From Adiantum capillus-veneris (taxonomy: Eukaryota > Streptophyta > Polypodiopsida > Polypodiales > Pteridaceae), in the NCBI GenBank assembly GCA_014529385.2, contig CM043958.1, positions 127,302,817-127,366,816 on the forward strand: a stretch of 64,000 nt of DNA, in the 5' to 3' direction. Positions 1 to 9,833 of the stretch are shown here, in pieces; positions within the stretch are counted from its first letter, which is position 1; every line of letters begins with the position of its first letter. The notes under the pieces are model-generated. The model ran no database searches, was not told the origin of the DNA, and saw only the letters and a list, made by a program, of their open reading frames with translations. Both the position numbers and the translations under genes were made by a program.

Positions 1-9
1 GACTTTTAT

Positions 10-912
10 GTGTCTATGACGGTGGGCACAATTGCTATTGGAGCGGTTCTACTGCAAAAGGTAGGGAGATGCTACAAGCCGATATACTTCGAAAGCAAGG
101 TGATTAGCCCAGGAAAGGCCACCTACACCGAGGCAGAGCAATGGGTGATGGCTTTGGTCTTCGCTTGCAGGAAGTTCAAGGTGCATTTAATTGCGCGCAA
201 TTTCTTTGTGTTGACAGCTAATAATCTATTGCGAGAGGTAGTGCTACATTTGAAGCCAGGAAGGAGGATTATGATGTGGGTGTTAGAGCTGCAAGAGTTC
301 GAGTTCGAGTTCAAGGTAGATCACACGAGTCGGTCTCACTTGGCAGACATTCTTGTCAGCAAGGCCATCGATTTTCCGGTCTATCCAAGGGTGGTGCGAG
401 ATGAAGCTAAGGAGGAGCCCGATTTAGAGGATGCTTTTACAATGTGGTTCAATGGAGCGTATCGAAGGGTAGTACAGAAGGCAGGAGGAGGTGTGGTAAT
501 ACACGACCCACACGACAAAGCTATATTTTCAAAAGCTTATGATCTAGAGGATGTCCACACCAATAATGAGGCAGAGTATCTCACTCTGCATCTTTGTTTA
601 AAGCAGTGTATAGAGTTCGGTGTTTCAAGGTTGGTAGTGAAGGGAGATGCGTTGCTAGTCATCAAGCAGCTGTTAGGCCAATGGCAGGTAAAGCGAGATT
701 CTTTGAAGCATTCGTTATTTTTCATTAAAAAAATGCTAAAGTCTTTTGAAGAGGTTCAATTCAAGCATGTGAGGAGAGAGCAGAACCAAGAGACGGATCA
801 GTTAGCAAGTAGCAAAGTACAGGTGCATGTTGCAGGTCTATATGTGGCCCCAGCCACTTATGAAGGTAGAGAGACTCTAAAGGAGATTGAAGGGTTTTTG
901 AGTGCGGGATAG
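10..912 (+). pseudogene. Dual RNase H segment of gypsy pol
   Basis: The open frame starts upstream of the window; the first Met shown is not a real start. Residues about 1-118 match the RNase H attached to RT in gypsy elements (AIGAVLLQ, then TYTEAEQWVMAL, then FFVLTANNLL). Residues about 140-270 match the additional RNase H of Tat elements (FNGAYRR, NNEAEYLTL, VKGDALLVIKQLLGQW, RREQNQETDQLAS). The positions where family members carry catalytic Asp have changed: the start motif reads YVSMTV, the later one LTANN, and the second domain has FNGA instead of F-D-G-A. Both domains are therefore probably inactive even though the frame is open for 300 codons. The segment is followed by stops and then the integrase zinc module. 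Confidence 0.82.
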
Positions 913-1053
913 TTTTCAGAGGGTTTGTCCAAGTTGCAGTAAAGAAGAGTGGTACAAAAGGCCCGCAAATTCACACTAGCAGGTGAAGATCTCATGAACT
1001 ATGGGCGTGACGGAGTGCTTAGAAGGGTACTATACAAATAAGAGATAGGAATA

Positions 1054-1430
1054 GTGCTGGAGCAATGCCACGAAGAAAGTGGACATCAGGGTATAGACCA
1101 AATTCTATTTCGAGTGCTTAGATCAGGCTTTTGGTGGCCTTCCATAGTGAAGGACATGCATTACTGGTGCAAGACGTGCCATGAATGTCAAACTATAAGT
1201 AAAAGACGACTTGTAGCGGAGTCACAGGGTGCCATCATCACACAAAATGCTTTCAAGAAGTGGGGTCTGATGCCATAGGCCCTCTCCCAAAGTCTACGAG
1301 TGGTGAGAAGTACGTGGTGGTAGCCATTGACTATCTTACAATGTGGGTTGAGGCCAATGGGTTGAGGCCAAGGCAGTGAAAGAAGTAAATGCTATGTGGT
1401 GGCTCAGTTTGTGTTTGATAACATCTGTTG
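1054..1430 (+). pseudogene. Integrase zinc module and core start, frameshifted
   Basis: The frame at 1054-1278 encodes an H2C2 zinc-binding module: CHEESGHQG, then FWWPSIVKDM, then CKTCHECQ. The reading then moves to another frame at about 1265, where the integrase core begins (DAIGPLP, then VVVAIDYLTMWVEA). This second piece ends where a short tandem duplication of the GTTGAGGCCAA region at about 1347-1372 breaks the frame. Further coding-like sequence (VAQFVFDN, CRFGVP) follows in yet another frame to about 1447. It is a dead integrase fragment in line with the RNase H segment upstream. Confidence 0.78.
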
Positions 1431-1449
1431 CCGTTTTGGTGTTCCATAG

Positions 1450-2168
1450 GTGTTATTTTTTGATAGGGGTCAGTGGTTTAGAAGCAAACTCATGAGTGCA
1501 TTAGTGGAAAAGCTAAAGATTCAACATCCATTTTCCTCGCCCTATCACCCCCAATGCAATGGTCTAGTCGAAAGTGCTAATGGGAAAATTGTCAAGATGT
1601 TAACGAATTACGTGTACAGGAAGGTGAGTGGGAAAAAAATCTAGAGAAGTGTCTGTGGGCGTATAGAACGTCCTATAAAGTAGCTACAAATTTCACTCCA
1701 TTTGAGCTAGTCTATGGTAAAGAGCCTGTGTTGCCGGTACATGTGCAGTTAGGTGCTTTGAATGGTATGTGGCGTGTCAATGCCACTCAACAAGGGGTTT
1801 ACAGGATCGGATAGCCAGTTTAGAGGCTTTGTAGATGGACAGAGAGACAACGGCAGACTACTATGTGAAGCGGAGAGAGAAGTTGGTTGCCAAATTCAAT
1901 AAGAGTCTGCCAGACAAGAGGATAGAAGAAGGAGGCCTGGTCATGAAGTATGAGAGCTACCTGGATTTGACATTTCAGAAGAAGTTCAAGAAGAAGTGGA
2001 CAGGTCCGTATAAAGTGCAAAACACCTTTTGGAATGGAACCAGCTGGGAAGAGCAAATGGCAAGCTTCTTAGGAACAGGGTGAATGGTGTGCGGCTCAAG
2101 CTGTATTTCGAGAGGGATTTAGTGCCTGAGGTGCATAAAATTATAGTCAAGGGGGGTGGGCAACCCAC
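1450..2168 (+). pseudogene. Integrase core end and C-terminus, broken
   Basis: Residues coded from 1450 contain the second catalytic Asp (FFDRGQWFRSKLM) and the Glu (SPYHPQCNGLVESANG) of a DDE integrase. After a frame change near 1640 the text continues with CLWAYRTSYK and TPFELVYGKEPVLPV, typical of plant gypsy integrases. From about 1820, with further shifts and an in-frame stop, it continues through KRREKLVAKFNKS and FKKKWTGPYKV. It ends with VNGVRLKLYFERDLVPEVH before a stop near 2169. The lesions make it non-functional. Confidence 0.75.
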
Positions 2169-2169
2169 C

Positions 2170-2339
2170 TAAAGCATGCGGTGTGCAAGAGAAAAGAGAT
2201 GAAGCTTTTGTACATAGCTTGTACATACAGTTATGGTTTTGCTACTGCTTTTAACCATCAGTTTGGCGTGCCAGTTTTAAAGTTTTGTACATATGCTTTT
2301 GGTCGAACATAAATGTTCGACGAGGGGGTTGGGCAATGA
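2170..2339 (+). other. Post-pol spacer with purine-rich end
   Basis: This is non-coding sequence between the end of the gypsy integrase and the next element. The purine-rich run GACGAGGGGGTTGGGCAATGA at about 2318-2338 is the likely old polypurine tract of the gypsy element. Nothing else recognisable is seen here. Confidence 0.45.
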
Positions 2340-3545
2340 TGGCGCAGCCAAAGTTGGCCAGCTAGGAGGTGGTCTATGCCAAGCAAAGGTTGCAGACAGG
2401 TGCAGCACAGAAGGCTAGGGCAGGTACCAAGGTCCTGGGCACACTAGTGGCAGCGGAAATGTAAGCTTATACATCTTTCTAGGCTAAAACAACTCCAAGT
2501 TGGCTCAATTGGAATGGCAGATAAAAGTGTCCAAAATGCCAAGTTAGTGCACCGAAATGTAGTGTTTGATGTGCTCTAGAAGCCGATCCAGACGGCTCGT
2601 CAAACAGAGCCCCGATGCTCAAGATATTGCAGTTCAAAGTTAGTAGGTGTTGCAGATCCCCCACGGACAAGGCAGATGGGGACGGGTGGCCCAGGCTGGT
2701 GTGAGTGGATGCACATGTAGATTTTGAATTATGGGGCATGCCTGTTTTCTCGGAATGCCAATAGGAGCTCTCGATAGCAAGTTATGATCAGTTGAAATTT
2801 TTCCAGGGCCCGCGTCTGTGCCCACTTGCCCGCATCGGAGGATGCGCTATCTGACATCTTTTTGGCCTCGCCAAGGTTCTCGATGATGGTGTGCACTATG
2901 TGGAGCTAGTCAAAGTCGACGGATTGTGATTCTGAGCCTCGAGCGTCAAGCTATAGCCGAGGGGGGTCTGCGGTAGTTGAAGGAGAAGTGTCTGCAAACG
3001 ATTTTTTTAAATTTTGGTCACCTAGGATCGCACACCTGGGAAAGTCGAAACACGGTGAGCATGGGGGATTTCGAAGTCGGGAACAAGCTCCATCGATCGG
3101 GCTTTACAACCCCAAGATTCGGTCACCGAGCAAAGGACTGAAGAAGATCAAAGTTTGCATTCAAAGGGAATCTCCCATGGGATTTTTTTGAGATTTTGAG
3201 AGCTTGAAGGCTAGCAACCCACGCGGTGCCACGTGGCACTCCCATGGTCCCATATACAAATACGCAGTGATCAATGATGGGTATGTAGGCCAGAGACAGC
3301 CCATTTGAGGGTATGCGATTGAAGGAAAGCTCTCGTGGTAGCTGGCCATGGCAGAGAGCGCGAGGCGTTGCATCGGCGGTGCCAGTGGCGTACTGGATGG
3401 CGGTTTTGAGAGAAGCAAGCGACGATGGCTTTGCGCCGATAGCGCCTGCTGGGCTAGAGGCGGCGGCATTGACTGCTGATGTGGACGCCCAATGGGAGCC
3501 CGTTCCCACGGCCCTTAAAGGGTCCTTTTTGAAGGCTAGAGGGGA

Positions 3546-3569
3546 GGCATTAGCGACCTCGCTAATGCC
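3546..3569. repeat. Hairpin, 11 bp arms
   Basis: GGCATTAGCGA and its exact reverse complement are separated by CC. A related hairpin is at 3965-3992 and the homologous LTR has one at 60326-60345 with a paired arm change. Confidence 0.75.
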
Positions 3570-3964
3570 CTTCTCCCCGAGGCACAAGTGAGAGGGCAAT
3601 CCCGCGTGTGAGAGGCCGCCCCGCCATACAGAGAAGGACAGCCCCTTGAGATGATGAAAGGGCCACAGTGGCCGGGAGATTAGATGCCAAAATGGGAGGT
3701 CCCGCAGTGTGCAAGAGAGAGAGAAAGAAAGACCCGAGGGCCACCATGTGTACAAGGGGAAAGCAAGGACCATTCCAAGGAAGGCCGAGCAAGGTGGAGA
3801 CCGGCACCCAGAGAAGGAGAGGAGAGAGAAAAGAAGAGAGAAGAAGCAGGAGGAGACAGACAAAGGTGGCCAAGGGTCAAAGAGGAGCCAAAAGGGCAGT
3901 GCAAAGTTTGGGTAGCCCCAAAGGGGTAAAAATAATGTGGAAAAAATAAAAATAAAAAAGCCTA

Positions 3965-3992
3965 GGGACAATAGCGACCTCGCTAATGTCCC
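3965..3992. repeat. Hairpin, 13 bp arms with one mismatch
   Basis: GGGACAATAGCGA faces TCGCTAATGTCCC across a CC loop. The single mismatch is at the position that differs between the two LTR copies. Confidence 0.65.
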
Positions 3993-4537
3993 CCCCAAGG
4001 GCAAAGAGAAAAAGAGAGGGCACAGGAAAAAAAGTAAAGCGGTTTCCCCCTTCCAAAAGATTCCAAATCAAGGTGCCAAATGGACCAATTAAAATGTAAA
4101 TTCCAAAATTAAAGGCCCCCCTATAAAGATCAAATTTTAGTCAGATTAGGGGCTTTTTTTGTGCCGTTTGAAACCTGCAAAGTGGAGTTCTCTGACAAGC
4201 TAACCCCTTTGTAACTTTTTCTTGAAAATGGCCATGGTGATGGCAGTGCAAGCCGGTGTACATGCCTTTTGAAGTGCAATCAAGCCACCGTTGCCTCCTC
4301 TTGCTGTTGCTCCCCTTCGTCCCTTCTCTTTCTCCTGCTTTCATGTTTCCCTCGGTGCCGGTTGTGTGGAAGTGTGTGCCCCCCAGACCGAGGGTGTTTT
4401 GTGTAAGAGAGTGAGATTGAGCGGCTGTGTGCATGTGTAAGGGTGGAAACATATCGTGGCAGTAGGTGTGTTGTGTGGTGAAATTGTGGAGCGTATGAGC
4501 AATGGAAATTGAGCAGGTGGTGGTCTGCTAGTGTAAG

Positions 4538-4542
4538 GTGTG
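4538..4542. other. Target site duplication, left (GTGTG)
   Basis: The five bases before the left LTR read GTGTG; the five bases after the right LTR (23643-23647) read ATGTG. One mismatch suggests an old insertion. The DNA on both sides belongs to one copia-type LTR, which independently confirms the insertion point. Confidence 0.7.
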
Positions 4543-4771
4543 TGTTGAGCCAGCAGAGGAAGTGTTGAGCCAGCAGAGGATCACACCCACATTTTTGCTC
4601 ACACCCATCATTTTGTAACCATTGATTGTAATAAATGCCTTTCCGACATTAATTTTGATTTGAGCCATTCATTAAGTAACGGGACTCAATTGAGTTTCCA
4701 GCTTGTAATCCCGAAGTAATTTCACCTGTTGATGTAAATAATTAGAGATGTTCTCACCTCCAAGGCTGAGG

Positions 4772-4779
4772 TATATAAG
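4772..4779 (+). promoter_or_regulatory. TATA-like box in 5' LTR
   Basis: TATATAAG is conserved in the 3' LTR at 22909-22916. It lies about 230 bp into the LTR, a plausible U3/R position for transcription of the element. No start site can be fixed from sequence alone. Confidence 0.5.
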
Positions 4780-4844
4780 CCAAAGTTTTGTAACCTAAGA
4801 GAGTTCAATTAATCAAAGTGAGTTTTTGAGCGCCGTGACTGTGT

Positions 4845-4848
<4 letters not shown>

Positions 4849-4900
<52 letters not shown>
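4849..4900. repeat. GA microsatellite inside LTR
   Basis: About 25 GA units; the matching tract in the right LTR (about 22983-23016) is shorter. The difference arose after insertion. Confidence 0.9.
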
Positions 4901-4903
<3 letters not shown>

Positions 4904-5529
4904 TTATCTTCTTGCTACGCGAGCTACGGGGCCGCCATTGGAGAAGCGACACCGCCATTGTGTTAGCAACGGTGAGAGCTACGCACAGATACCAAGAGTG
5001 CGCGCTATCGGCTTCTACGTGTGGTAAGTTCCTACGAGCTTCGGTGTGAGTTTTCTTCCAACTCGTGTGTTAGAATAGAGCGTGCAGCATATCTATAGAA
5101 CCACAACGAGTAGAGCTACACATTAGTACCATCGGGGTCAAGTTTCGGTCACCTGTATTTTTTGGCCTGTCTTCATACGCGTTTACCGCACGGAGTGGTT
5201 ATAGGTTGATTTTGCAGTTCAAGTCTTTAGGGTGTTGTTCTTACCTAGTGTATAGACTTTCCCTTGAGTTTGAGATCGATTCAATGATTCTAGATCCTGT
5301 TTCGTATAGCATTCGTTCGTAGTACGGATTTCAGTCACTTGCGTATTTTAGAACTTAGATTTGATTTCCTTAGTAGTGATTGTCATTAGAAGGTCGAGTA
5401 GGTGATTTGACACCCACCTAGTTGTTTCCATGCGCCTGCGGGTCAAGCTCCGTCCTCGTCTGACAAATTCTGTTGTTGGTTGAGTTCTCGCTATTTAGCT
5501 TCCGCTAGCGGCGTAACCGCCTTAACATT

Positions 5530-5547
5530 TGGCGCCGCTGCCGGGGA
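5530..5547 (+). other. Primer binding site, GGCGCC type
   Basis: TGGCGCCGCTGCCGGGGA begins two bases after the LTR end. It closely resembles the TGGCGCCGTTGCCGGGGA site of many plant Tat/Athila elements, which is usually assigned to the 3' end of a tRNA-Asp. The tRNA assignment is from memory of the family. Confidence 0.75.
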
Positions 5548-6065
5548 CGAGAGCCCTAAGTAGGTGACCTTAGACTAATCCTACGAGGTGAGTCGTATAA
5601 ACTACTTTGTATACTTTAGTTAGAAAAGATCTAGGAGTGGTGGACTCCGAAGATCTTGAGAGATACTAGGAAGTGGGGTATTCCTGGGTCTTCCGTGTTG
5701 ACAGCATTTTTATTTTAGCTTAGATTTGTTTGTTGTTTTATTGGTGTTGAGTAGTTGTTGATAGAAGAAGAATTTGCTAGTCCATGAGTGACAGTGGATA
5801 TCTTTAAAGTCACAATTACCAAACCCATTTTATGATTAGGAATAGCTTAGGTAGGACTTCATTTGATCCTGATCTAGAGCTAGTAATCATTGGAGTATTT
5901 GCTTGATATGGTTGATTGCATGTTAGATCACTAAACCGTCGAGTTAGTAGTGAAACTTGCAATAAACAAAAGTCAGAGAAATTTTCTGTGTATCTGGGAG
6001 TTGCTGAGCACTTGAGAAAGCTTTAGGAAGGATTCTGTGCCAAAAAACTGGAAATCTGCAACTTT
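5548..6065 (+). other. 5' leader, non-coding
   Basis: AT-rich leader between primer site and palindrome block. No open frame or RNA gene is recognisable. It is part of the presumed untranslated leader upstream of gag. Confidence 0.5.
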
Positions 6066-6786
6066 AGACATCATACGCGTATGATGTCTAAATGACCAAA
6101 CAGAGACCAAAACAGAAATTTTGACTTTACCAGAGTGTTCAAAAGGGGGGTTATACCTTAATTTCAACTTAAAACAAGAGCATTAACACTCAAAGAAACC
6201 CGAAAAGACAAGTCGGAGTCCAAGAAACGCAAAGAATAGGAAATTTTGGATTCAGATCTTGTTTTTACATTCAAACCTGACAAAAACACTTGAAACTCAA
6301 TTATAAACATTGGAGAAGGCTTAAAACCAAAAATAGTCAAAATCTGGGACAAAAGACATCATACGCGTATAATGTCTTTTGGCACATCCACTGCTTATTT
6401 TTGATATCTGACCTGACAAGATTGTTACAGGCACTGTAGGAAGCATAAATATCAAGTTTGGACCCAAATTGATGAAAAAGACATCATACGTGTATGATGT
6501 CTTTGACCTAATTTTGGACATATTTTGATACTTTGCTAACACAGATCCATTGTAATAGCTGTCTAGAGGTTATATTTCAAGTTTCATCCCATTTGGATAA
6601 CAATTGACCCAAAAGCAAGTCAAAAGCAGAAAATTGCCAAGAAAAGCCTGAACTAGCCATAACTTGCTCAAACAGAGTTCAAACTGAATTTTGTGAGTGA
6701 ACAGAGCATAAAGGGGCCACCGAGAGTGAGCATAACCAAAATAGTCAAAATCTGTGAAAAAAAGACATCATACGCGTATAATGTCT
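6063..6786. repeat. Palindrome block upstream of gag (4 copies)
   Basis: Four copies of a 24 bp palindrome (half site AGACATCATACG followed by its reverse complement) start at 6066, 6354, 6479 and 6763. The first extends to a perfect 30 bp palindrome (6063-6092). The second and fourth carry one G-to-A change and the third has a central C-to-T. Spacings are 288, 125 and 284 bp. A degraded trace (AAAAGACAAGTCGG) lies near 6196, so the array may be a decayed tandem repeat of about 141 bp. The same palindrome recurs at 18178-19185. Confidence 0.92.
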
Positions 6787-6915
6787 TTTTCAGCATAACT
6801 GCGACAAAATTCTCACTTGATGAAACAGAAGTTGTCCAACTGACAAGATTAAACATTTGACCAAGTATCAGTCAGTTTGGATCAATTCTGACCACAAAAA
6901 CTTGGGGAAAACAAA

Positions 6916-9819
6916 TTGCCGAGACGGAAAAGTTACAGTCCTTTAGGGGAATTGATGAATTTGAGATCGGGCAGGAATCTCCGGAATAATCAACCAAAAC
7001 AAGGGGAACCAGCAAGTGTCATATCAACCGAGGGAAGTGTAAACCAAAGTTGGGTGCAACCATTAGAGCCGATCTTTGAAGGAAGTGTTTCTGATACTTC
7101 TTCGGAGAGGTCTTACGAGATTTTCACCGAACACTCGAACAGGAACAACAGAGAAAATATGGCAGCAGGATCATCAAACCCTTCCGCCACCATGAAGCTA
7201 TTGTTCATAAAATACCAGTACGACAATGAGCAAGGTGCCAAGATCTACAAAGATGGAATGGACCGCTATTGTGTAAAGATAGAAGATAGACCTAGTGAGT
7301 TCAAGGACTTAGTGCCTGTGAGCTATAGTGGAGATAGATATCTAGATGACGAGGGTACCATGTACTTGGTAGTCCTAAACCCTAACATTGTGGACAAGTG
7401 GGGATTGATGGGCACCAAAGCCAAAATAGATGAAGAACTCGAGGAGAAAGCACCAATAATGAACTTCCCTAATGCGAGGTTAAGAAGAGAGAATGAAACT
7501 ACAAGGATCAACACTGATAACATCTATGTGGGGCTATACAAATATAATAATGGGGAACAAGATCTCTATTATAGATGTGAAGAACCCTACACCGAAGAGT
7601 TGACAAACAAAAAAAGACTCTATGTCTTTACCTACACAGAGGGATCGGAAGTGAAAATTGCCGCTTACGATAAGTATGGCAGGCAATACTCAACAATGGG
7701 CAAGAAAGAATTAGAAGGATATACATACTTTGGGGGACCACTACATCAGTATTATGTTACTTCTAGCTCACATAGACCAGCACCAATAACTGGAGTGCAA
7801 AACTCAATGACAACAGGAGGACAAAGAACTCAGGTTGCTGACTCTTTCAGTCAACCTTGGGACTCGAAGCTCGGACCAATGGGATCATTACATTCCAGGG
7901 AGTCAATGGAGACGAATCGAGGTAGTGCAGTTCCAATCCCCACCTATACCACTCCAGGTCCAAGGATTGAAGCGGAACCATCACATTTACCTCCCAGTAG
8001 TAGATTCAGGGCAGAGGAACCGACAAGGGTAACCCATGAAGTCCATGATGCTAGAGAAAGCTTTAGCCGAGACACAGGAGCAATGAGATTGGTAGCAGAT
8101 CATAGACGTATGAGACCATCTCAAGTAGCCAAGTGTATGCCAAAGAAGTATGGTGGTTCAGGAGATCCGTATGCACATGTGTCACTCTTTAAGCAAGTCT
8201 TAAGAGCTGAGCAGATAACAGATTTCCATACACAATACGAGGGATTTGGTCTTACTCTAGAAGGTACTGCATTGACATGGTTTCAACCAATGAACATAGG
8301 GGGATTCCATGACATTGACCATTTGCTAAGAGAGTTTGCTGAGGAATTCTCAAAACGAGGGATTAAGCACAATACGGTCTCACAAATATATGCTTTTAAA
8401 CAGAGAGAACACGAAAAAGTGAAGGAAGCTTCACTTCGCTTCAAACAATACATTGAGAGATGTCCAGTACGTGAACGACCACAAGACGACAGACTATCTG
8501 TTCTCTTTATTGAGGGACTGAGGAACGACACTCTCAAGAAGGACTTGCACTTGAAAGCTTGTACAAGTTTCGAGCAAGTAACGAGAGAGGCATTGTACTT
8601 AGTGGATAACTGTACGGTTTATGGAGAAGTGTCAGCGGATACAGATTTTGCATCCAGTAGCTCCTCCTCCGTAGCGAGCGAGACTACCACTAAAAAGAAT
8701 GTTCAAACAACAACCATGCCAAATGTAGAGCAAATGATAGAAGATGCTCTAAAAAGGATGGCACCATACCAAAAACCATTGCCAAAAACACTGAAATGGT
8801 GTGCTATTGAACAAAAATGGACAAATCATCCAACAGAGGAGTGTTATTACAACAAAGGGTATGTAAGGGAGCGCCAGTATGCACCTCCTGCTCAATTAGC
8901 ACCACCTCAGATACATCCAGTACCTCGATACCCAACGGGAAATGTACCAGGACCTATGGGGATAGAAAGACCGCAACCGGTATTGGGACAACAACCACCT
9001 TTACCAGGAGCAAGACCAGTGGGCATTAGATATGCACCAACCTTAGAGAATCAGGAAGAACAAGCCTTAGTGCCTGTTCAAGCCTATTATGAAGAATCTG
9101 GTGCACACATGTCTCCAACTGTGTATTACCCACCAGAAGAACCCAAACAACCAGAACCATGGGGCATGATTGGGAATGTTGGAACACCAACAGTTACAAG
9201 TGCTTCTGATGAAGAGAGATACAATTTGGACGCAAGAACATTGATGTTCATAGCTCATGGAGGGTTAACAGGACAAAGACCATCCTATCCACAAAGGACG
9301 AATCAAATGGGACCAAGACCAGCACTAGGACCCTGTTACAAGTGTGGAGGTGACCATCTGATGAATGTTTGTCCACATACGGAAATCATTAGAATTAACG
9401 CTTATTGCACTGAGTGTGGGGTTACTCACTTCATTGAGGATTGTTCAAAGAATCCAAACAAAGTGCAAAAGACGACATTGAATATGCTAGAAACTATTCC
9501 TACCAGCAGTGGGTCCGAAAATGAAACTCTGATACCAACGCAAGTTGTTACTAGAGCTCAAGCTAAGAAAACCACTAGAGAACCTGAGAATGGAAAGTTA
9601 GCGACTGAAGTGGTTAGTCAAGGACCGCGGAGTCAGAGAAACACATGGAAAGCTAGAAAAGCACGCATGAAGTTGAGAAAAGAACGTGAAGACGCTATTC
9701 TAGCTGAGGAACTAAAGCGAACTAAAGATAGATTAGAAAAACTTGAGAGTCAAAATGGGAAACGAGAGATGAGCCCGAAAGAACGAAACAAAAGAGTATC
9801 AAAGAAACAACGAGCTTAA
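6916..9819 (+). CDS. gag: gag polyprotein of the 19.1 kb element
   Basis: A 967-codon open frame. Its first codon is TTG at 6916; the first ATG in frame is at 6955 and is the likelier start, or an original ATG has mutated. Residues about 400-560 contain a retrotransposon gag fold signature (YGGSGDPYAHVSLFK, EGTALTWFQPM, FAEEFSKRGI, LRFKQYIERC). Near the C-terminus are two zinc knuckles of unusual C-X2-C-X3-H-X4-C spacing (CYKCGGDHLMNVC, then CTECGVTHFIEDC) and a basic, coiled-coil-like tail. The N-terminal third has no recognised domain. It is the only long gene of this element without an internal lesion. It ends in TAA at 9817-9819 and the next frame follows 14 bp later, shifted by -1. It packages element RNA into particles, by family analogy. 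Confidence 0.85.
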   Translation: MPRRKSYSPLGELMNLRSGRNLRNNQPKQGEPASVISTEGSVNQSWVQPLEPIFEGSVSDTSSERSYEIFTEHSNRNNRENMAAGSSNPSATMKLLFIKYQYDNEQGAKIYKDGMDRYCVKIEDRPSEFKDLVPVSYSGDRYLDDEGTMYLVVLNPNIVDKWGLMGTKAKIDEELEEKAPIMNFPNARLRRENETTRINTDNIYVGLYKYNNGEQDLYYRCEEPYTEELTNKKRLYVFTYTEGSEVKIAAYDKYGRQYSTMGKKELEGYTYFGGPLHQYYVTSSSHRPAPITGVQNSMTTGGQRTQVADSFSQPWDSKLGPMGSLHSRESMETNRGSAVPIPTYTTPGPRIEAEPSHLPPSSRFRAEEPTRVTHEVHDARESFSRDTGAMRLVADHRRMRPSQVAKCMPKKYGGSGDPYAHVSLFKQVLRAEQITDFHTQYEGFGLTLEGTALTWFQPMNIGGFHDIDHLLREFAEEFSKRGIKHNTVSQIYAFKQREHEKVKEASLRFKQYIERCPVRERPQDDRLSVLFIEGLRNDTLKKDLHLKACTSFEQVTREALYLVDNCTVYGEVSADTDFASSSSSSVASETTTKKNVQTTTMPNVEQMIEDALKRMAPYQKPLPKTLKWCAIEQKWTNHPTEECYYNKGYVRERQYAPPAQLAPPQIHPVPRYPTGNVPGPMGIERPQPVLGQQPPLPGARPVGIRYAPTLENQEEQALVPVQAYYEESGAHMSPTVYYPPEEPKQPEPWGMIGNVGTPTVTSASDEERYNLDARTLMFIAHGGLTGQRPSYPQRTNQMGPRPALGPCYKCGGDHLMNVCPHTEIIRINAYCTECGVTHFIEDCSKNPNKVQKTTLNMLETIPTSSGSENETLIPTQVVTRAQAKKTTREPENGKLATEVVSQGPRSQRNTWKARKARMKLRKEREDAILAEELKRTKDRLEKLESQNGKREMSPKERNKRVSKKQRA

Positions 9820-9833
9820 GCTCAGGGGGATCA

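Larger units (their letters stand above)
1..2339 (+). mobile_element. Decayed Ty3/gypsy (Tat-type) 3' half
   Basis: This is the 3' part of a gypsy polyprotein entering from outside the window: RT-linked RNase H, a second RNase H, the integrase zinc module, the integrase core and its C-terminus, in that order on the plus strand. Two RNase H domains in a row between RT and integrase are known for the plant Tat group, which is the basis for the lineage call. The frame is broken at least four times. After the integrase tail ends near 2170, about 170 bp of non-coding DNA leads to a purine-rich stretch (2318-2338) that looks like a polypurine tract. The element's own 3' LTR does not follow; a copia-type LTR in the opposite orientation starts at 2340. 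Confidence 0.85.
2340..4542 (-). repeat. Long copia-type LTR, larger part (minus strand)
   Basis: This segment, read on the minus strand, matches 59562-61697 read on the plus strand over most of its length, with many substitutions and indels. The same LTR continues at 23643-23739 on the far side of the 19.1 kb insertion. Orientation is inferred from the second copy, where copia RNase H and a polypurine tract lie directly upstream. The ends are TG...CA on the minus strand, with the CA at 2340-2341. It contains two hairpins (3546-3569 and 3965-3992) and a 293-codon minus-strand open frame (3123-4004) with no recognisable domain, which I do not call as a gene. If the orientation were reversed it would be the gypsy relic's own LTR; I consider that less likely. 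Confidence 0.6.
4543..5527 (+). repeat. 5' LTR of the 19.1 kb element
   Basis: This 985 bp direct repeat matches 22689-23642, with scattered substitutions and small indels. It starts with an 18-20 bp direct duplication (TGTTGAGCCAGCAGAGG at 4543 and again at 4563), partly deleted in the 3' copy. A TATA-like box TATATAAG lies at 4772-4779. A GA microsatellite at about 4849-4900 is clearly longer than the one in the other LTR. The end TTAACA pairs with the TGTT start as a short inverted repeat. Confidence 0.9.

Noticed and set aside
3123-4004. 293-codon minus-strand open frame
   Set aside because: It lies inside a copia-type LTR, has skewed composition (Leu, Ser, Pro, Phe), overlaps many other open frames and shows no domain. 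The homologous LTR at 59562-61697 does not keep it open.
2340-4542. This segment as the 3' LTR of the gypsy relic on the plus strand
   Set aside because: A purine tract does precede it, but the homologous copy at 59562 follows copia RNase H with its own purine tract in the opposite orientation and has no primer site on the alternative side. The copia assignment explains both copies better, though not beyond doubt.
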